Counted from the first letter of the stretch, positions 9,023 through 18,933 are shown. The stretch is 64,000 nt of DNA from CADEED01 sp964444835 (GCA_964444835.1 CAYUIT010000016.1:8174-72173); one strand, 5' to 3'. Made by a program: numbers and translations. Notes: generated by a model not told the origin, from the sequence alone.

Positions 9023-9076
9023 ATGCCAGTTTTTTGCACTTTTTTAGGTCAGGCAGACCCGCAAAATCCAGCGTCA

Positions 9077-10120
9077 CTATTTCGCTTTGCGCGGCATGGC
9101 GGGCCGCACGCTGCTCGCCCGCACGATCAGTTCCACAGGCAGTATCGATGACGCCACCTCGCGCCCGGCGATGACGTCGAGCAATTTCTCCACGAGCAGC
9201 TGGCCGCTCTTGGCCAGATCCTGCCGTAACGTCGTCAATGGCGGCGACGCGAACATCGCCATCGGCAGCCCATCGAAGCCGACGACGGCGACATCTTGCG
9301 GCACGCGCAGCTTGTGTTCCGCGAGCGCACGCATCGCGCTCATCGCAATGCCGTCGGAAGCCGCCACGATACCGTCGATTTGCAGCCCGCTCGCGAGCAA
9401 CGACTTCGCTTCTTGGTAGGCCGCATCCGCGCCGAAATGCACCGCAATCTCGAGCCGCGGTGCCTGATCGAGCCGATGCTGCTCGAGGGCGCGGACGTAG
9501 CCCTCACGGCGCGCCGACACCTCTGGCACACGCGTATCGCCAAAGAATGCGATGCGCCGGCAGCCTTGGTCGATCAGGTGCGAGGTTGCTAGATAGCCGC
9601 CGCTCAGGTTATCGGAGCCGACCGTTATGTAGCGCTGATCGTCGAGCTTTTGCCCCCACACGACGAACTTGAGTCCCGCGGCGGCGGCTTCGTTCAACGC
9701 CGAATGATGCAAGCTCTGTCCAATGACTATGACGCCATCCGCACGGCGCGCACGCAGACTCTCGCTGACCCAATCGGGCGAACTCCCGTCGATTTTTGCC
9801 AGCAGCAAGCTATAGCCGCGTTCCGTCAGCGCATCGGCGATATGTCCTAACAACTCCATGAAGAACGGATCTGAGACGGATTGGCGGCTTTCATGCTGGA
9901 GCGGAATGAGCACGGCGATCGTCCGCGTAATCCGCGACCGTAAACTGCTCGCCACGGGATTCACGCGATAACCTGAACGCGCCGCGATCTCCTGGATGCG
10001 CTTGCGCGTCTTCTGTGCGATGAGAGGGCTGTCGGCCAGCGCTCGCGAGACCGTCGCTTCGCTGACGCCCGCCCGCTTCGCAAGATCGGCCATGGTAATG
10101 ACAGCTATCGTCTTTGGCAT
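9077..10120 (-). CDS. LacI-family transcriptional repressor (probable sucrose regulator)
   Basis: A 347-aa LacI/GalR regulator. The start MPKTIAVITMADLAKRAG is chosen because the N-terminal helix-turn-helix (VSEATVSRALADSP near residues 18-31) should lie at the very N-terminus; the longer frame adds a low-complexity leader. The hinge helix region NPVASSLRS is near residue 52, and the periplasmic-binding-like effector domain then runs to the end (VGSDNLSGGYLATSHLIDQG, VVGFDGLPMAMFASPPLTT). It is encoded next to sucrose phosphorylase and resembles SuxR of the Xanthomonas sux locus in context. I infer that it binds the TGCAATCGATTGCA sites. The effector is unknown. Confidence 0.85.
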   Translation of the reverse strand: MPKTIAVITMADLAKRAGVSEATVSRALADSPLIAQKTRKRIQEIAARSGYRVNPVASSLRSRITRTIAVLIPLQHESRQSVSDPFFMELLGHIADALTERGYSLLLAKIDGSSPDWVSESLRARRADGVIVIGQSLHHSALNEAAAAGLKFVVWGQKLDDQRYITVGSDNLSGGYLATSHLIDQGCRRIAFFGDTRVPEVSARREGYVRALEQHRLDQAPRLEIAVHFGADAAYQEAKSLLASGLQIDGIVAASDGIAMSAMRALAEHKLRVPQDVAVVGFDGLPMAMFASPPLTTLRQDLAKSGQLLVEKLLDVIAGREVASSILPVELIVRASSVRPAMPRKAK

Positions 10121-10347
10121 GTGTCCATGCTGCGCGAAGCCCCGCCGGGTGGCAAGCGCGCCGAGCAGCGACGACGACGAGCAAGACACGCCGAGTCCGC
10201 TAGGCGATCCGGGAGAGCCCGGCCATTGGGCCATCGCTTCCTTCGATTACACGGCGGCGCGGGGGACACGCCACAGCGTACGATCGGTCAATGGACCGGA
10301 CCCTCCCAAGATTCAATGCGTCACTACCGCACGGCTCCCGCCCGACA
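10121..10347. other. Intergenic spacer, 227 bp
   Basis: Lies between the sucrose LacI gene and the end of the large glycosidase gene. No operator matching either palindrome class, no convincing hairpin and no credible small gene were seen. Confidence 0.5.
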
Positions 10348-13300
10348 CTAACGACTCACGCCATGGCGTATACGGCGGCAGCTACGATCCAGCCAGGCCT
10401 CGCGCGTTCCGTGAGCGAGGCGCACCTCTTGCGCGCCGCACATCACCACCAAGCCGCCGGGCGGCTGAACTGCACCAGAGCTGACAAAGTGAAGGTTCGA
10501 CTGCGAGTCGAGTCGCAAGCTGTAGTCGAGCGCTCCCCACGGTGTGCGCAAGCCTGTAACTCGCACGCCCTCGTCCCGCAGCCAGTCTTGAGAAAGACCC
10601 GCACCGAGGATCAAGGCGCGATCCGACTCACGCTCATAGGCGAACGTATCCAGCATCGCGCGGATGTAATCCCCGGCGACCCACCCGTGCGGCATATCGC
10701 CGATGAAGCGGGGCTCCCGCAACTCACGCCCCACGACTTCCGCCCACTGATTCCAGCCAGGCGGCCGCCGGTCGTGCATGAAGAACGCTAACAACTCATG
10801 CGCGCGCTCGTACCAGCCAAGACGGAGGAACGTTCCGATGGTCCGAATTTCGTATGGCGTGTAGGCATCCCACACGCGCTGCCCATCGCGCCGTGCGACG
10901 AACTCACGCCAATAGCGCTCGAAGGTGTTCGTCAACAGATCGCGCGGTAAATGCGTCATCTCAACGCCGGGCGACAAAGCGATCGTGGTCGATGTCGCAT
11001 CAAAATCGCCGAGTTCGGCAGCACCCGGCAGGAAGTCGATACCATGTTGCGCAGTGCTGTATCGCAATGATGCAAGCACATCGGCGCGATACTCAACGAG
11101 TTGGCGCCGATAGTTGCGAGCTGCGCCGCGGTGGCCCAGCACCTGCGCCATCTCGATCGCCCGCTCGTAGCCGAGCAGTCCCCAATAGTTGTCCCAATAC
11201 GAGTGCATCGGCTTCGCGGAGTAGCCTTCGTGACTGATCGACGCCGGAAGCAGGCCGTAGAATGCGCGACGCGCTGGCGCGAGATTCGCTGCGATTCTTT
11301 CTGATTGGCGCAGCGATTCGAGATACACCATCGCACGCTGGATCTCAGGCCAATGCGTTGCGAGCCACGCTTCATTGGGTGCGTAACGGTGCAGCTCGGA
11401 GAACAACCACACGAACTCGCCGGAACTGTCGTTCTCTGGAACGGGATCGGCGCCGCGGCTATCGACGCAGCAAGGCACCTTGCCGTTATCGAACAAATGC
11501 GGCGCATACCAGTCGGCGAACTCACGCGCCACGGATTCATGGCCCAAGCGCAGCAAGGCTGATGAACTCAGCGCACCATCGCGTATCCACGAACGCTCGT
11601 AGCTACGTGAGCCCGGCTGCAACCGTGGACCGTCGCGATTGATCAAGACGTGCGCGAGCGAGGTGCGAAGCGTATCGATTACGGGACGCATCCTCGTGGG
11701 CCCGTCGATTCGGACACGATTCAGCGCCTCACGCCAGTAATCTGCCGTCGTCGCCCGTTCATTCTCGAGGCGTTCGGCCAGAGATTGCGTTCCAACGGCA
11801 TGCGGTACGCCAGACCACGGAATGGCTACGCTAACAACCCAGACCTCACCGGGCTGCAGGCTCCGCCGATAGCGCAATGCGCCGGACGCGTAGCCCCATG
11901 GATCCTCAGCCTCGTGCTTGGCGGGAAGCGCTAACAACTGCGATAGAGTCTCAGCAGCATCGAACGACGCTGCGACGAACTCATCCGGCGGAACCGCGGG
12001 CGCGATGCGCGGGCGGCCGTCGATTTCGACGGACGCACCGTTCCAACGAATCGAGCGCAGCGGCGCAACTCCGCCCGGCGTGTTCAAAAACTGCGCGGGC
12101 GGATTGACTTGAAAAGGCCGTATCGCAAGCGCTAACTCGACGCGCTGTGGCGCCGATGAGCGGTTCGTGTATTCGTACCGGACGACACCGAAATCATGCT
12201 CCGGAATGCCAGCACCGAATGCTTCGATGCGTAAGGCGCCAACCGCGTGACGCCATGTCACATACGGCATCGGCAAATACTGCTCGGGCAGCCCGTGCTC
12301 GATCGACACGTTCGCCCAATCGAACGCTTGGCCATCCACCGTCAGGAACGGCTCGATCGACGCTGCGCCCTTACCGATCTCGAACGCGCCATCCTCGGAA
12401 AACAAGCCTTCCTCGGCTCCGCCATCGGTGCCCACGATCGTCCAATACGACTGCTCGCCGATGAAGCCGCGCGGAAAAGTGCCGCGCGGTGACTGCTGCG
12501 CAAGATTCTTGAAGAGTGCGTTCGGCGTGGCACCGAAAGACAGTTCGCGCACGACGACCGACTGCAGCGCGATCTCTGCCGTTGCAGCGCTCACGACCGC
12601 CACGCGCAGATAGCGTGCGCTCGACTCGGGCAACGCCAACCAATCCGTGCCGCCGTTGCCCTCGCGCACTTCTCGGACGGTTCGCCATTCCACATTGTCG
12701 TCTGACAACTGCACGCGATACGCGCGCGGATGCGCTCCCGGCGCCCAATGCAACGTGACGCCACCGAACTCGCGCTCGAAGCCGAAATCGACTTGCCACC
12801 ACGCACCCTGCACTCGTGTGCGCCAAGTGGAGGCCGGATCGCCATCGAGCGCGGCAGCTGCGTTCCCCGCTGACGCCGTTGCCAGCGGCGTGGGTGGCGT
12901 GACGGGCGGCGGTGGCAACGGCACGAGCGTCAACTCGTCAATATCGATGTGTCCTGCACCACCACCCTCGCCCGCCGTCATCACGAACTCGAGCTGCTCG
13001 GTATTCGGAAGCGAGTGGTTAGTGGTTGGGCCCCACGCAAACTCAATTTGGCGCTTGCGAACCCGCACGGTTTGCCACTCATCGGCGAACGTCGTATCAG
13101 GCTTGCGATACCACCATACGTTGTCGCCCGTGGCATCCACGAGCTTCATTTCGAAATGGTTCGAAGCGCCGGCACCGCGAATCCGAAAGCGCAATTCGAA
13201 ATGCGCGGGAAACTCGAGTGGCAACCGGCGACGCGCGGCCACGTAGCCACCCCGATCGCGGAAATCGTAACTCAGACGCAGTGCATTACCGTGCTCGCCT

Positions 13301-13488
13301 GTGATCGATTCGACGCGCGCCATGACACCATCGGAGGCTACGGCTTCCCATCGAGTGGCGTCATCCATGGAATCCAAGAGGCGTGGATCGCGTGACGCCG
13401 TGGCTGCCGCGGCCGCACCCGCTGCAAGAGACAGCCATGCCAATGACAACCCGACCACGATACGTTGCTGTGCCGGCCCGATGTTCAT
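10348..13488 (-). CDS. Large secreted glycosidase-like protein: sandwich domains plus (alpha/alpha)6 barrel
   Basis: A 1046-aa protein with a signal peptide (residues 1-29, ending AAAAAT). Residues about 35-195 form a jelly-roll-like carbohydrate-binding region ending HIDIDELTLVPL. After a proline-rich linker comes a discoidin/F5-8 type C domain (DGDPASTWRTRVQGAWWQVDFG, near 215-315). A beta-sandwich follows (about 330-590), then an (alpha/alpha)6-barrel-like catalytic region from about 600 with SYERSWIRDGALSSSALLRLG, ENDSSGEFVWLF and YWDNYWGLLGYERA. Acidic residues in RDG and ENDSSGE are candidate catalytic groups. It overlaps the permease gene by 4 bp as last gene of the ABC operon. The family resembles glycogen-debranching/GH15-like barrels, but I cannot assign a GH number. 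Confidence 0.55.
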   Translation of the reverse strand: MNIGPAQQRIVVGLSLAWLSLAAGAAAAATASRDPRLLDSMDDATRWEAVASDGVMARVESITGEHGNALRLSYDFRDRGGYVAARRRLPLEFPAHFELRFRIRGAGASNHFEMKLVDATGDNVWWYRKPDTTFADEWQTVRVRKRQIEFAWGPTTNHSLPNTEQLEFVMTAGEGGGAGHIDIDELTLVPLPPPPVTPPTPLATASAGNAAAALDGDPASTWRTRVQGAWWQVDFGFEREFGGVTLHWAPGAHPRAYRVQLSDDNVEWRTVREVREGNGGTDWLALPESSARYLRVAVVSAATAEIALQSVVVRELSFGATPNALFKNLAQQSPRGTFPRGFIGEQSYWTIVGTDGGAEEGLFSEDGAFEIGKGAASIEPFLTVDGQAFDWANVSIEHGLPEQYLPMPYVTWRHAVGALRIEAFGAGIPEHDFGVVRYEYTNRSSAPQRVELALAIRPFQVNPPAQFLNTPGGVAPLRSIRWNGASVEIDGRPRIAPAVPPDEFVAASFDAAETLSQLLALPAKHEAEDPWGYASGALRYRRSLQPGEVWVVSVAIPWSGVPHAVGTQSLAERLENERATTADYWREALNRVRIDGPTRMRPVIDTLRTSLAHVLINRDGPRLQPGSRSYERSWIRDGALSSSALLRLGHESVAREFADWYAPHLFDNGKVPCCVDSRGADPVPENDSSGEFVWLFSELHRYAPNEAWLATHWPEIQRAMVYLESLRQSERIAANLAPARRAFYGLLPASISHEGYSAKPMHSYWDNYWGLLGYERAIEMAQVLGHRGAARNYRRQLVEYRADVLASLRYSTAQHGIDFLPGAAELGDFDATSTTIALSPGVEMTHLPRDLLTNTFERYWREFVARRDGQRVWDAYTPYEIRTIGTFLRLGWYERAHELLAFFMHDRRPPGWNQWAEVVGRELREPRFIGDMPHGWVAGDYIRAMLDTFAYERESDRALILGAGLSQDWLRDEGVRVTGLRTPWGALDYSLRLDSQSNLHFVSSGAVQPPGGLVVMCGAQEVRLAHGTREAWLDRSCRRIRHGVSR

Positions 13489-14300
13489 CCCTTTACGCTC
13501 CCCATCAAGATGCCTTGGATGTAGTAGCGCTGCAGCAGCAAGAACAGCAGCAGCACCGGCACCGTCGTCACGACCGCGCCAGCCATCATCAGCTCATTGT
13601 CTTGCACGTGCTCGCGCGACAATCCCGCGAGCGCGATGGGCAACGTATGCAGCGAATCGTCCGTCAGCACGATCAGCGGCCACATGAAGTCGTTCCACGC
13701 GCCGAGGAACGTGAATACGCCGAGTGTGACGAGAATTGGCTTCAGCAGCGGCAAGACGATGCGCAGGAATACTTGCCTCTCGCTAGCGCCGTCGATGCGA
13801 GCCGCGTCGAGTAAGTCGTCGGGAATGGTGAGCGCATACTGCCTGACGAGCAGAATGCCGAAGATACTCGCCATCGACGGCACGATCGCAGCAGCGTAGC
13901 TATTGACCAGACCTAACCACTTCAGCATACCGAACAGCGGAATCATGCCCACCTGAGCTGGGATCAGCATCGCGGCCAGCATGATGCCGAGCGTCACTTC
14001 ACGGCCGCGGAAGCGCAGCTTCGCGAACGCGTAGCCCGCAAGTCCGTTGAACAGTAGCGATATCAGCGTTGCCGCACTTGCAACGATGGCGCTGTTTGCC
14101 AGATAGCGACCCATATCGTTCAACACAAACAGCTGACGATAGTTGTCGAGGGTTGGCGCAACGGGCAGCAGCGGCGGTGGCGACACGTTCGATGCGCCGG
14201 TCTGCATGAACGAGACCGACAGCATCCACAGCAATGGAAACGCGGTGAGCCCCGCGAGCACGACCAGCGCGCTGTTGACGATGACGTCCTTCCGATTCAT
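13485..14300 (-). CDS. ABC sugar transporter permease, MalG type
   Basis: A 271-aa inner-membrane permease with six predicted helices. The cytoplasmic ABC-interaction (EAA) loop reads DAARIDGASERQVFLRIVLPLLKP near residue 165. The C-terminus YYIQGILMGSVKG is characteristic of MalG-like carbohydrate permeases. It overlaps its neighbours by 4 bp on both sides (ATGA), so it is co-translated with the MalF-type permease and the large glycosidase. It would import oligosaccharides produced in the periplasm together with the ATPase at 19053. Confidence 0.9.
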   Translation of the reverse strand: MNRKDVIVNSALVVLAGLTAFPLLWMLSVSFMQTGASNVSPPPLLPVAPTLDNYRQLFVLNDMGRYLANSAIVASAATLISLLFNGLAGYAFAKLRFRGREVTLGIMLAAMLIPAQVGMIPLFGMLKWLGLVNSYAAAIVPSMASIFGILLVRQYALTIPDDLLDAARIDGASERQVFLRIVLPLLKPILVTLGVFTFLGAWNDFMWPLIVLTDDSLHTLPIALAGLSREHVQDNELMMAGAVVTTVPVLLLFLLLQRYYIQGILMGSVKG

Positions 14301-15193
14301 GCCGTCGCCTCACGACGCAGCGCGACCGACTGCAAGTACGTCACGCTCAAGATGATCAAGAACAGCAGGAACGCCACTGCCGATGCGGCGCCGAGGTTCC
14401 ACCACTTGAAGCCTTCGTCGTACATGAAGTAGAGCACGCTCACCGTGCTCTGCAAGGGGCCGCCTTCGGTCATCACGTACGGCTCGGCGAACATCTGAAA
14501 GTAACCGGCAGTCGTTAGGACCGCGACTAGAATGAACGTCGGCCGTAGCATGGGCAGCGTGACGTGGCGAAGTCGCTGCCAGAATGAGGCGCCGTCGATC
14601 TTGGCAGCTTCGTACAAATCCGTGGGAATCGCCTGTAGCGCCGCCACGAAAATGATCATGTTGTAGCCGAAGTTCTTCCACACGGCGAGGATGACGATCG
14701 ACGGAATCGACCACTGCGGATCGCCGAGCCAGTCGATGGGTTCGATGCCGACCTGCGCCAACGCATGGTTAATGAGGCCGTAGCGAGCATGGAACAAGTA
14801 GCGCCACACGATGGCGACTGCTACGAGCGTCGTGACGACCGGCGCAAAGTACACGGTACGAAAGAAGCCTGGGAAGCGCGCACGCTGCGAACTCACTAAC
14901 AGCGCGGCACCGAGCGATACCGCAATCGTCAAGGGCACTCCCAAGCCCACGAACCAAGCCGTGTTCCCGAGCGCCTTCCAGAAGAGCGGTGTATGCAACA
15001 ACCGCCAGTAGTTATCGAACCCGACGAAGCGCAAGTTGCCGATATCGGCGAGTGCGTACAAATCGAAGTCGGTGAGACTGAGGACGAGCGCCGCGCAGCA
15101 GGGCACCACAAAGAACGCTGCGATGACGCCGAGCGCGGGGGCGGCAAACCACCATCCGACTCGACTGTGCGCCAAACTTGGGCTCGCGCTCAT
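14297..15193 (-). CDS. ABC sugar transporter permease, MalF type
   Basis: A 298-aa permease with six helices. The EAA loop is DLYEAAKIDGASFWQRLRHVTLPML near residue 200. The N-terminus runs GWWFAAPALGVIAAFFVVP and a conserved FVGFDNYWRLL segment follows, as in UgpA/MsmF-like permeases. It overlaps the binding-protein gene and the second permease by 4 bp each. It forms the heterodimeric membrane channel with the MalG-type partner. Substrate inferred from the operon: beta-glucan oligosaccharides. Confidence 0.9.
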   Translation of the reverse strand: MSASPSLAHSRVGWWFAAPALGVIAAFFVVPCCAALVLSLTDFDLYALADIGNLRFVGFDNYWRLLHTPLFWKALGNTAWFVGLGVPLTIAVSLGAALLVSSQRARFPGFFRTVYFAPVVTTLVAVAIVWRYLFHARYGLINHALAQVGIEPIDWLGDPQWSIPSIVILAVWKNFGYNMIIFVAALQAIPTDLYEAAKIDGASFWQRLRHVTLPMLRPTFILVAVLTTAGYFQMFAEPYVMTEGGPLQSTVSVLYFMYDEGFKWWNLGAASAVAFLLFLIILSVTYLQSVALRREATA

Positions 15194-16464
15194 TGCACAG
15201 CGTTCCGCGCCAGCATCCAGCGACGCTTCTCGAGCAGTGCATCGACTCGCTGATCGAGCTGCGCGACCGCCTCATCCACGGTCTGCTCGCCGTGCGCGAC
15301 GCGCTCCGCCGCATAGCGCATCTCTTGCATGATGCGCTCCCACTCCGGTACTTGCGGCGCAGGTCGCAAGCGCTCGAGTTGTTCACGAAACGCGCGCATG
15401 TAAGGGTCGTCTTGCAGTGCCGATGTGCTCCACGCGGCCCGTCGTGTCGGTAGATCGCCCGTCACTTCATTCAGGACTTTCTGGCTCTCAGCACTCGACA
15501 AGAACTCAATCAGTTGCCACGCGAGCTCTTTACGCGGCGAGCGCTTGAAAATGACGAGACTCGAACCGCCTGCGCTCGAAACGCCGGGACCATCCGGACC
15601 GGGCATCGACGCCGTCATCCAAGTCGGTTGCTGCTCGGGTGTCAAACGTCGCTTGAACTCGCCGACATTCCATGGGCCCGACAAATAAAAGGAGAAATAG
15701 CCGTTACCAAGCTCGAGCCACACGTTGGAGATCTGCGCATTCGTCGCTGGCGGCGCGAGCTGCTCGTTGAACAATTGTGCATAGAAGCCGAGTGCACGCT
15801 TGAACGACTCGCTGCGAAAATTGCCGAACCGGTCGCCGTCGCGCAGCATCGGTTCGGGTTGTTGCAGGGCAAGCACTTGCAACGGCTCGAATTCATTGAG
15901 CGGCAGCAACACGCCATAGCGATCCGGGCCTACGTGCTGCTTGATCGCGCGCAGCATCGCTAACCACTCGTCCCAAGTTCTCGGCGGTTGCTCGAAGCCG
16001 ACAGCCGCAAGGATGTCGCGACGATAGAACAGCAGGCGCGTATCGACATACCACGGCACGCCGTAGGTGGTGCCGCCGATGACATTGGTAGCCCAGACAC
16101 CGCTGAAGTAATCCGCGGGATCGATGTTGCGCGATGCGCGAATACGCTCATCGAGCGGCTCGAGCGCATCCAACGCCTGGAATTCTGCGATCCAAGTGTT
16201 GCCGAGCTGACAGACATCCGGCGTCGCGTCGCCCGCGAACGCCGTCAGGAGCTTTTCATGCGCAGCAGTCCAGGCGAGCTCCTGCACTCGCACGCGGACA
16301 CCCGGATGCAGGCGCTCGAATTCCGGCGCGAGCTGCCTAACAACCTGCGCTTCGCGCCCAACCGCCCAGACCGTGAGTGTTTGGTCCGTCGCCGCATCGC
16401 GCGCGCAGCCCGCGGCAACGACCGCGACAAGCAAGAACCACGTGGCGCGCAGCCAAATCTTCAT
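15190..16464 (-). CDS. ABC sugar-binding lipoprotein (extracellular solute-binding family 1)
   Basis: A 424-aa binding protein. The signal peptide ends in a lipobox VVAAGC (Cys near residue 20), so it is a lipoprotein anchored to the inner membrane. The typical family-1 opening follows (LTVWAVGREAQVVRQLAPEF), then TPDVCQLGNTWIAEF and GVPWYVDTRLLFYRRDIL. It delivers oligosaccharides to the two permeases with which it overlaps. The nearby GH144 enzyme suggests sophorooligosaccharides as ligand, as in the Listeria innocua beta-1,2-glucan transporter; this is inference by context, not read from binding residues. Confidence 0.88.
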   Translation of the reverse strand: MKIWLRATWFLLVAVVAAGCARDAATDQTLTVWAVGREAQVVRQLAPEFERLHPGVRVRVQELAWTAAHEKLLTAFAGDATPDVCQLGNTWIAEFQALDALEPLDERIRASRNIDPADYFSGVWATNVIGGTTYGVPWYVDTRLLFYRRDILAAVGFEQPPRTWDEWLAMLRAIKQHVGPDRYGVLLPLNEFEPLQVLALQQPEPMLRDGDRFGNFRSESFKRALGFYAQLFNEQLAPPATNAQISNVWLELGNGYFSFYLSGPWNVGEFKRRLTPEQQPTWMTASMPGPDGPGVSSAGGSSLVIFKRSPRKELAWQLIEFLSSAESQKVLNEVTGDLPTRRAAWSTSALQDDPYMRAFREQLERLRPAPQVPEWERIMQEMRYAAERVAHGEQTVDEAVAQLDQRVDALLEKRRWMLARNAVQ

Positions 16465-17885
16465 TCACGCAACCATCCGCCCGTGAATCCCGCACGCTCG
16501 AGCCCCTTCCGCACGTACGGATTGCGTCGCATGACCCGCCACACGAGTTCGGTCTCGTGGTTCTCGATCATCGTGATGATCGGGCCTTGATCGATTCCGA
16601 GATAATCCGTATCCACCCAACCCAATCCCGGTGCGAGCCGTCCATGTCGCAACGGCACCGGATAATCGAAGCTCGGGTTGAACGCATCGAAGAAGCCATA
16701 CTTCCCGTAGATTTCGTGACCGTAACGACGATGCATTTCGGTCACGGCGGGGATCACAATCTCGGGTGCGAACGGTAGCGAACCCAATGCGGCAGTCGGT
16801 GCAATCGTACCGTCGTCATAGTTGTGCGCGGGATCGAGGCTCACACCTCGCGCCGCATAGGTGCGGAAGCGACGTAACTCGCCGCGATACGGCAAGTCGA
16901 GATCGATTGGGCCATCTGACGCAGTGAGCCCCCACACGTTCTCGGAGTAGTCGCGCCAACCCAGTGGATTCGCAATCGCATACGCCCGCTGCGAGTACAC
17001 CGCGCGACGGCTGTTTTCGAAGTAGTCGAGCCCACGGCGCTCACCTAACTCGCGATCGCGTATTCCGCGTAAGTCTAACCAGATGTGGCTGTATTGATGG
17101 CCAAAGAGCGGGCCGAACGTCAGGTGCGACTGACCATGCAACGTACCCCAGCTCTTGTCGTAGCTCGCAGCCCACTCCCGCCAAGCGTCGACAGAAATCG
17201 GATGTGTCGGCGAGCCGAGCGCCAGCACATAGACGAGAATGGCCTCGTTGTAGCCGCGCCAATCGTACGCGATGAAGCCTGTCTCCGGATGCCAGCCTAG
17301 GGCGATCGCAGGTGGGCGCGCCTGTGCCCACGTCCATTCGACACGCCGATAGAGCTCGTCCGCGAGCTTGCGAATCTGCGCTTCCTCGGCGCTCTGGCCA
17401 TCGAAGTACTCGCGACAGAACAGCACACCCGCCATCAACAGCGTCGTATCGACGGTGGACAACTCGTTCGTTCCCGTTCGCAAGCCACTCGGGATGTCGA
17501 GGAAGTGATAGAAGAAGCCTCGATAGCCGGCACGCCCGGTCGGCTCAGGGCCTTGAGGCAGAGCCGCCAGGAATCGTAAAGTTGTTAGTACACGCTGCGC
17601 TGCCTGTTGGCGCGTGATATAGCCTCGCTCGGCGCCGATCCCGTAACTCGTGAGGCCGAATCCGATGGCCGCAATGCTCGAGGGGGAGTCCGCCGGGTAC
17701 CGATCGCGCACGAGACCGGTGGCCGCGTCCGTTGTCTGCCAAAAATAGTCGAATGTTCGCCGGTGTATATCGCTGAGCAAAGCCGCCGGTGCCGCCGGAG
17801 CGGCCGCTGGCGCACTCGGCTCCGCCGTCCCACCGCCCGCACAAGCGACCAGGCCGAGCGCGCATAGAAGCACCGCAAATCGCAT
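16461..17885 (-). CDS. Glycoamylase-domain lipoprotein (GH144-type endo-beta-1,2-glucanase)
   Basis: A 474-aa protein. The ATG at 17885 is preferred to the GTG 6 bp upstream because GGAAG is then well spaced. A lipobox LGLVAC lies near residue 15. The rest is the Glycoamylase (PF10091-like) (alpha/alpha)6 domain: RRTFDYFWQTTDAATGLVRDR, FYHFLDIPSGLR, NELSTVDTTLLMAGVLF, WRGYNEAILVYVLALGSP, GPLFGHQYSHIWLDLRGI and the C-terminal LGWVDTDYLGIDQGP. Family GH144 contains endo-beta-1,2-glucanases and a sophorose-releasing exo-enzyme. The acidic residue in RGYNEA and the one in STVDTT are conserved. It is anchored in the periplasm or envelope, cuts glucan for the ABC importer, and overlaps the binding-protein gene by 4 bp. 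Confidence 0.75.
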   Translation of the reverse strand: MRFAVLLCALGLVACAGGGTAEPSAPAAAPAAPAALLSDIHRRTFDYFWQTTDAATGLVRDRYPADSPSSIAAIGFGLTSYGIGAERGYITRQQAAQRVLTTLRFLAALPQGPEPTGRAGYRGFFYHFLDIPSGLRTGTNELSTVDTTLLMAGVLFCREYFDGQSAEEAQIRKLADELYRRVEWTWAQARPPAIALGWHPETGFIAYDWRGYNEAILVYVLALGSPTHPISVDAWREWAASYDKSWGTLHGQSHLTFGPLFGHQYSHIWLDLRGIRDRELGERRGLDYFENSRRAVYSQRAYAIANPLGWRDYSENVWGLTASDGPIDLDLPYRGELRRFRTYAARGVSLDPAHNYDDGTIAPTAALGSLPFAPEIVIPAVTEMHRRYGHEIYGKYGFFDAFNPSFDYPVPLRHGRLAPGLGWVDTDYLGIDQGPIITMIENHETELVWRVMRRNPYVRKGLERAGFTGGWLRE

Positions 17886-17919
17886 TGTCACTTTCTTCCC
17901 CTCGTCGCCATCTCACTAA

Positions 17920-18933
17920 CTAGCCATTACTGGCACCACACGACTTGCGCACGATGAGCGTGGTGCGCAGGGTCTCGGTGCGGTTCGATTTGTCGAATCG
18001 CAAGGAGCTGTCTGCCAGCACGGGAGCGAGCGCCTCGAGCGCGCGTCGGCCCATCTCGGCGATATCCACCCGCACCGTCGTAAGCGGAGGCGCTACGTAG
18101 GATGCAATGGGGATATCGTCGAATCCGGCAATCGCAATGACCTCGGGCACCTTGACGTGGCCCGCCGTGAGCGCTAACAAACAACCCACGGCCATCATGT
18201 CGTTAGCGGCGAACACGGCATCCGGCATCGAGCGCATGCCCAAAATCTGTCGGCCCGCGAGATAGCCCGACTCTTCCGTGAAGTTGCCCGCGATGATGAT
18301 CGGCTCGGGCTTACCGCGCAGACTCGCGAGCGCCGCGAGATAGCCGCGTTGGCGCTCCTGCGACTCGAAGTTGCTATCGGGCCCGGTGATGAAGGCAATC
18401 CGCGAACGCCGCTGCCGCGCGAGATGCTGCGTGACCGCCATCGCGCCACCAAAGTTGTCGACCAAGAAAGACGGATACGCACCCGATCCCTCGCGCGTAT
18501 TCATCAAAACCGACGGCAGGCCTGGCGGTAAGGTGTCCGACAAGAAATCGGCATCGACGTGCGGCGACATCACGAGCAAACCGTCGACGCGACCGCTCAT
18601 CGATGCGAGTGCAGCCGCCGCCTCCGTTGCATCGCCATGCGAACTCGACACCAGCAGATGCAAACCATGGGCGCGCGCCGCGCGGTCGATACCGCGAATC
18701 AGTTCCGAGAAAAACTCACCGTGGATGTCTGGCAGCAGCACGCCTACGGTGTGGGTCCTGCGAGTGATCAAACTTCTCGCCCCTGCGTGCGGCGTGTAAC
18801 GCAGGCGACGAGCCACTCGCAGAATGCGCTCGCGAGTCGTCGCATCGACCTTCGTCGAGCCGTTCAGGGCGCGCGAGACCGACGCCACAGAGACTCGCGC
18901 CTGCTTGGCAATGTCCTTGATCGTCGCTGCCAT
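17920..18933 (-). CDS. LacI-family repressor, first gene of the glucan ABC operon
   Basis: A 337-aa LacI/GalR protein. The start MAATIKDIAKQARVSVASVSRAL has ribosome site GGGAGTG. The recognition helix is VSVASVSRALNGS, and the hinge YTPHAGARSLI is near residue 50. The effector domain includes GVLLPDIHGEFFSELIRG and ANDMMAVGCLLAL. It heads the operon running to 10348 (34 bp before GH144) and has an AAACGTTT operator upstream, implying autoregulation. It is a close paralogue of the repressor at 29800-30849, with the same recognition helix, so the two may bind the same sites. Effector unknown, probably a glucan oligosaccharide. Confidence 0.88.
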   Translation of the reverse strand: MAATIKDIAKQARVSVASVSRALNGSTKVDATTRERILRVARRLRYTPHAGARSLITRRTHTVGVLLPDIHGEFFSELIRGIDRAARAHGLHLLVSSSHGDATEAAAALASMSGRVDGLLVMSPHVDADFLSDTLPPGLPSVLMNTREGSGAYPSFLVDNFGGAMAVTQHLARQRRSRIAFITGPDSNFESQERQRGYLAALASLRGKPEPIIIAGNFTEESGYLAGRQILGMRSMPDAVFAANDMMAVGCLLALTAGHVKVPEVIAIAGFDDIPIASYVAPPLTTVRVDIAEMGRRALEALAPVLADSSLRFDKSNRTETLRTTLIVRKSCGASNG

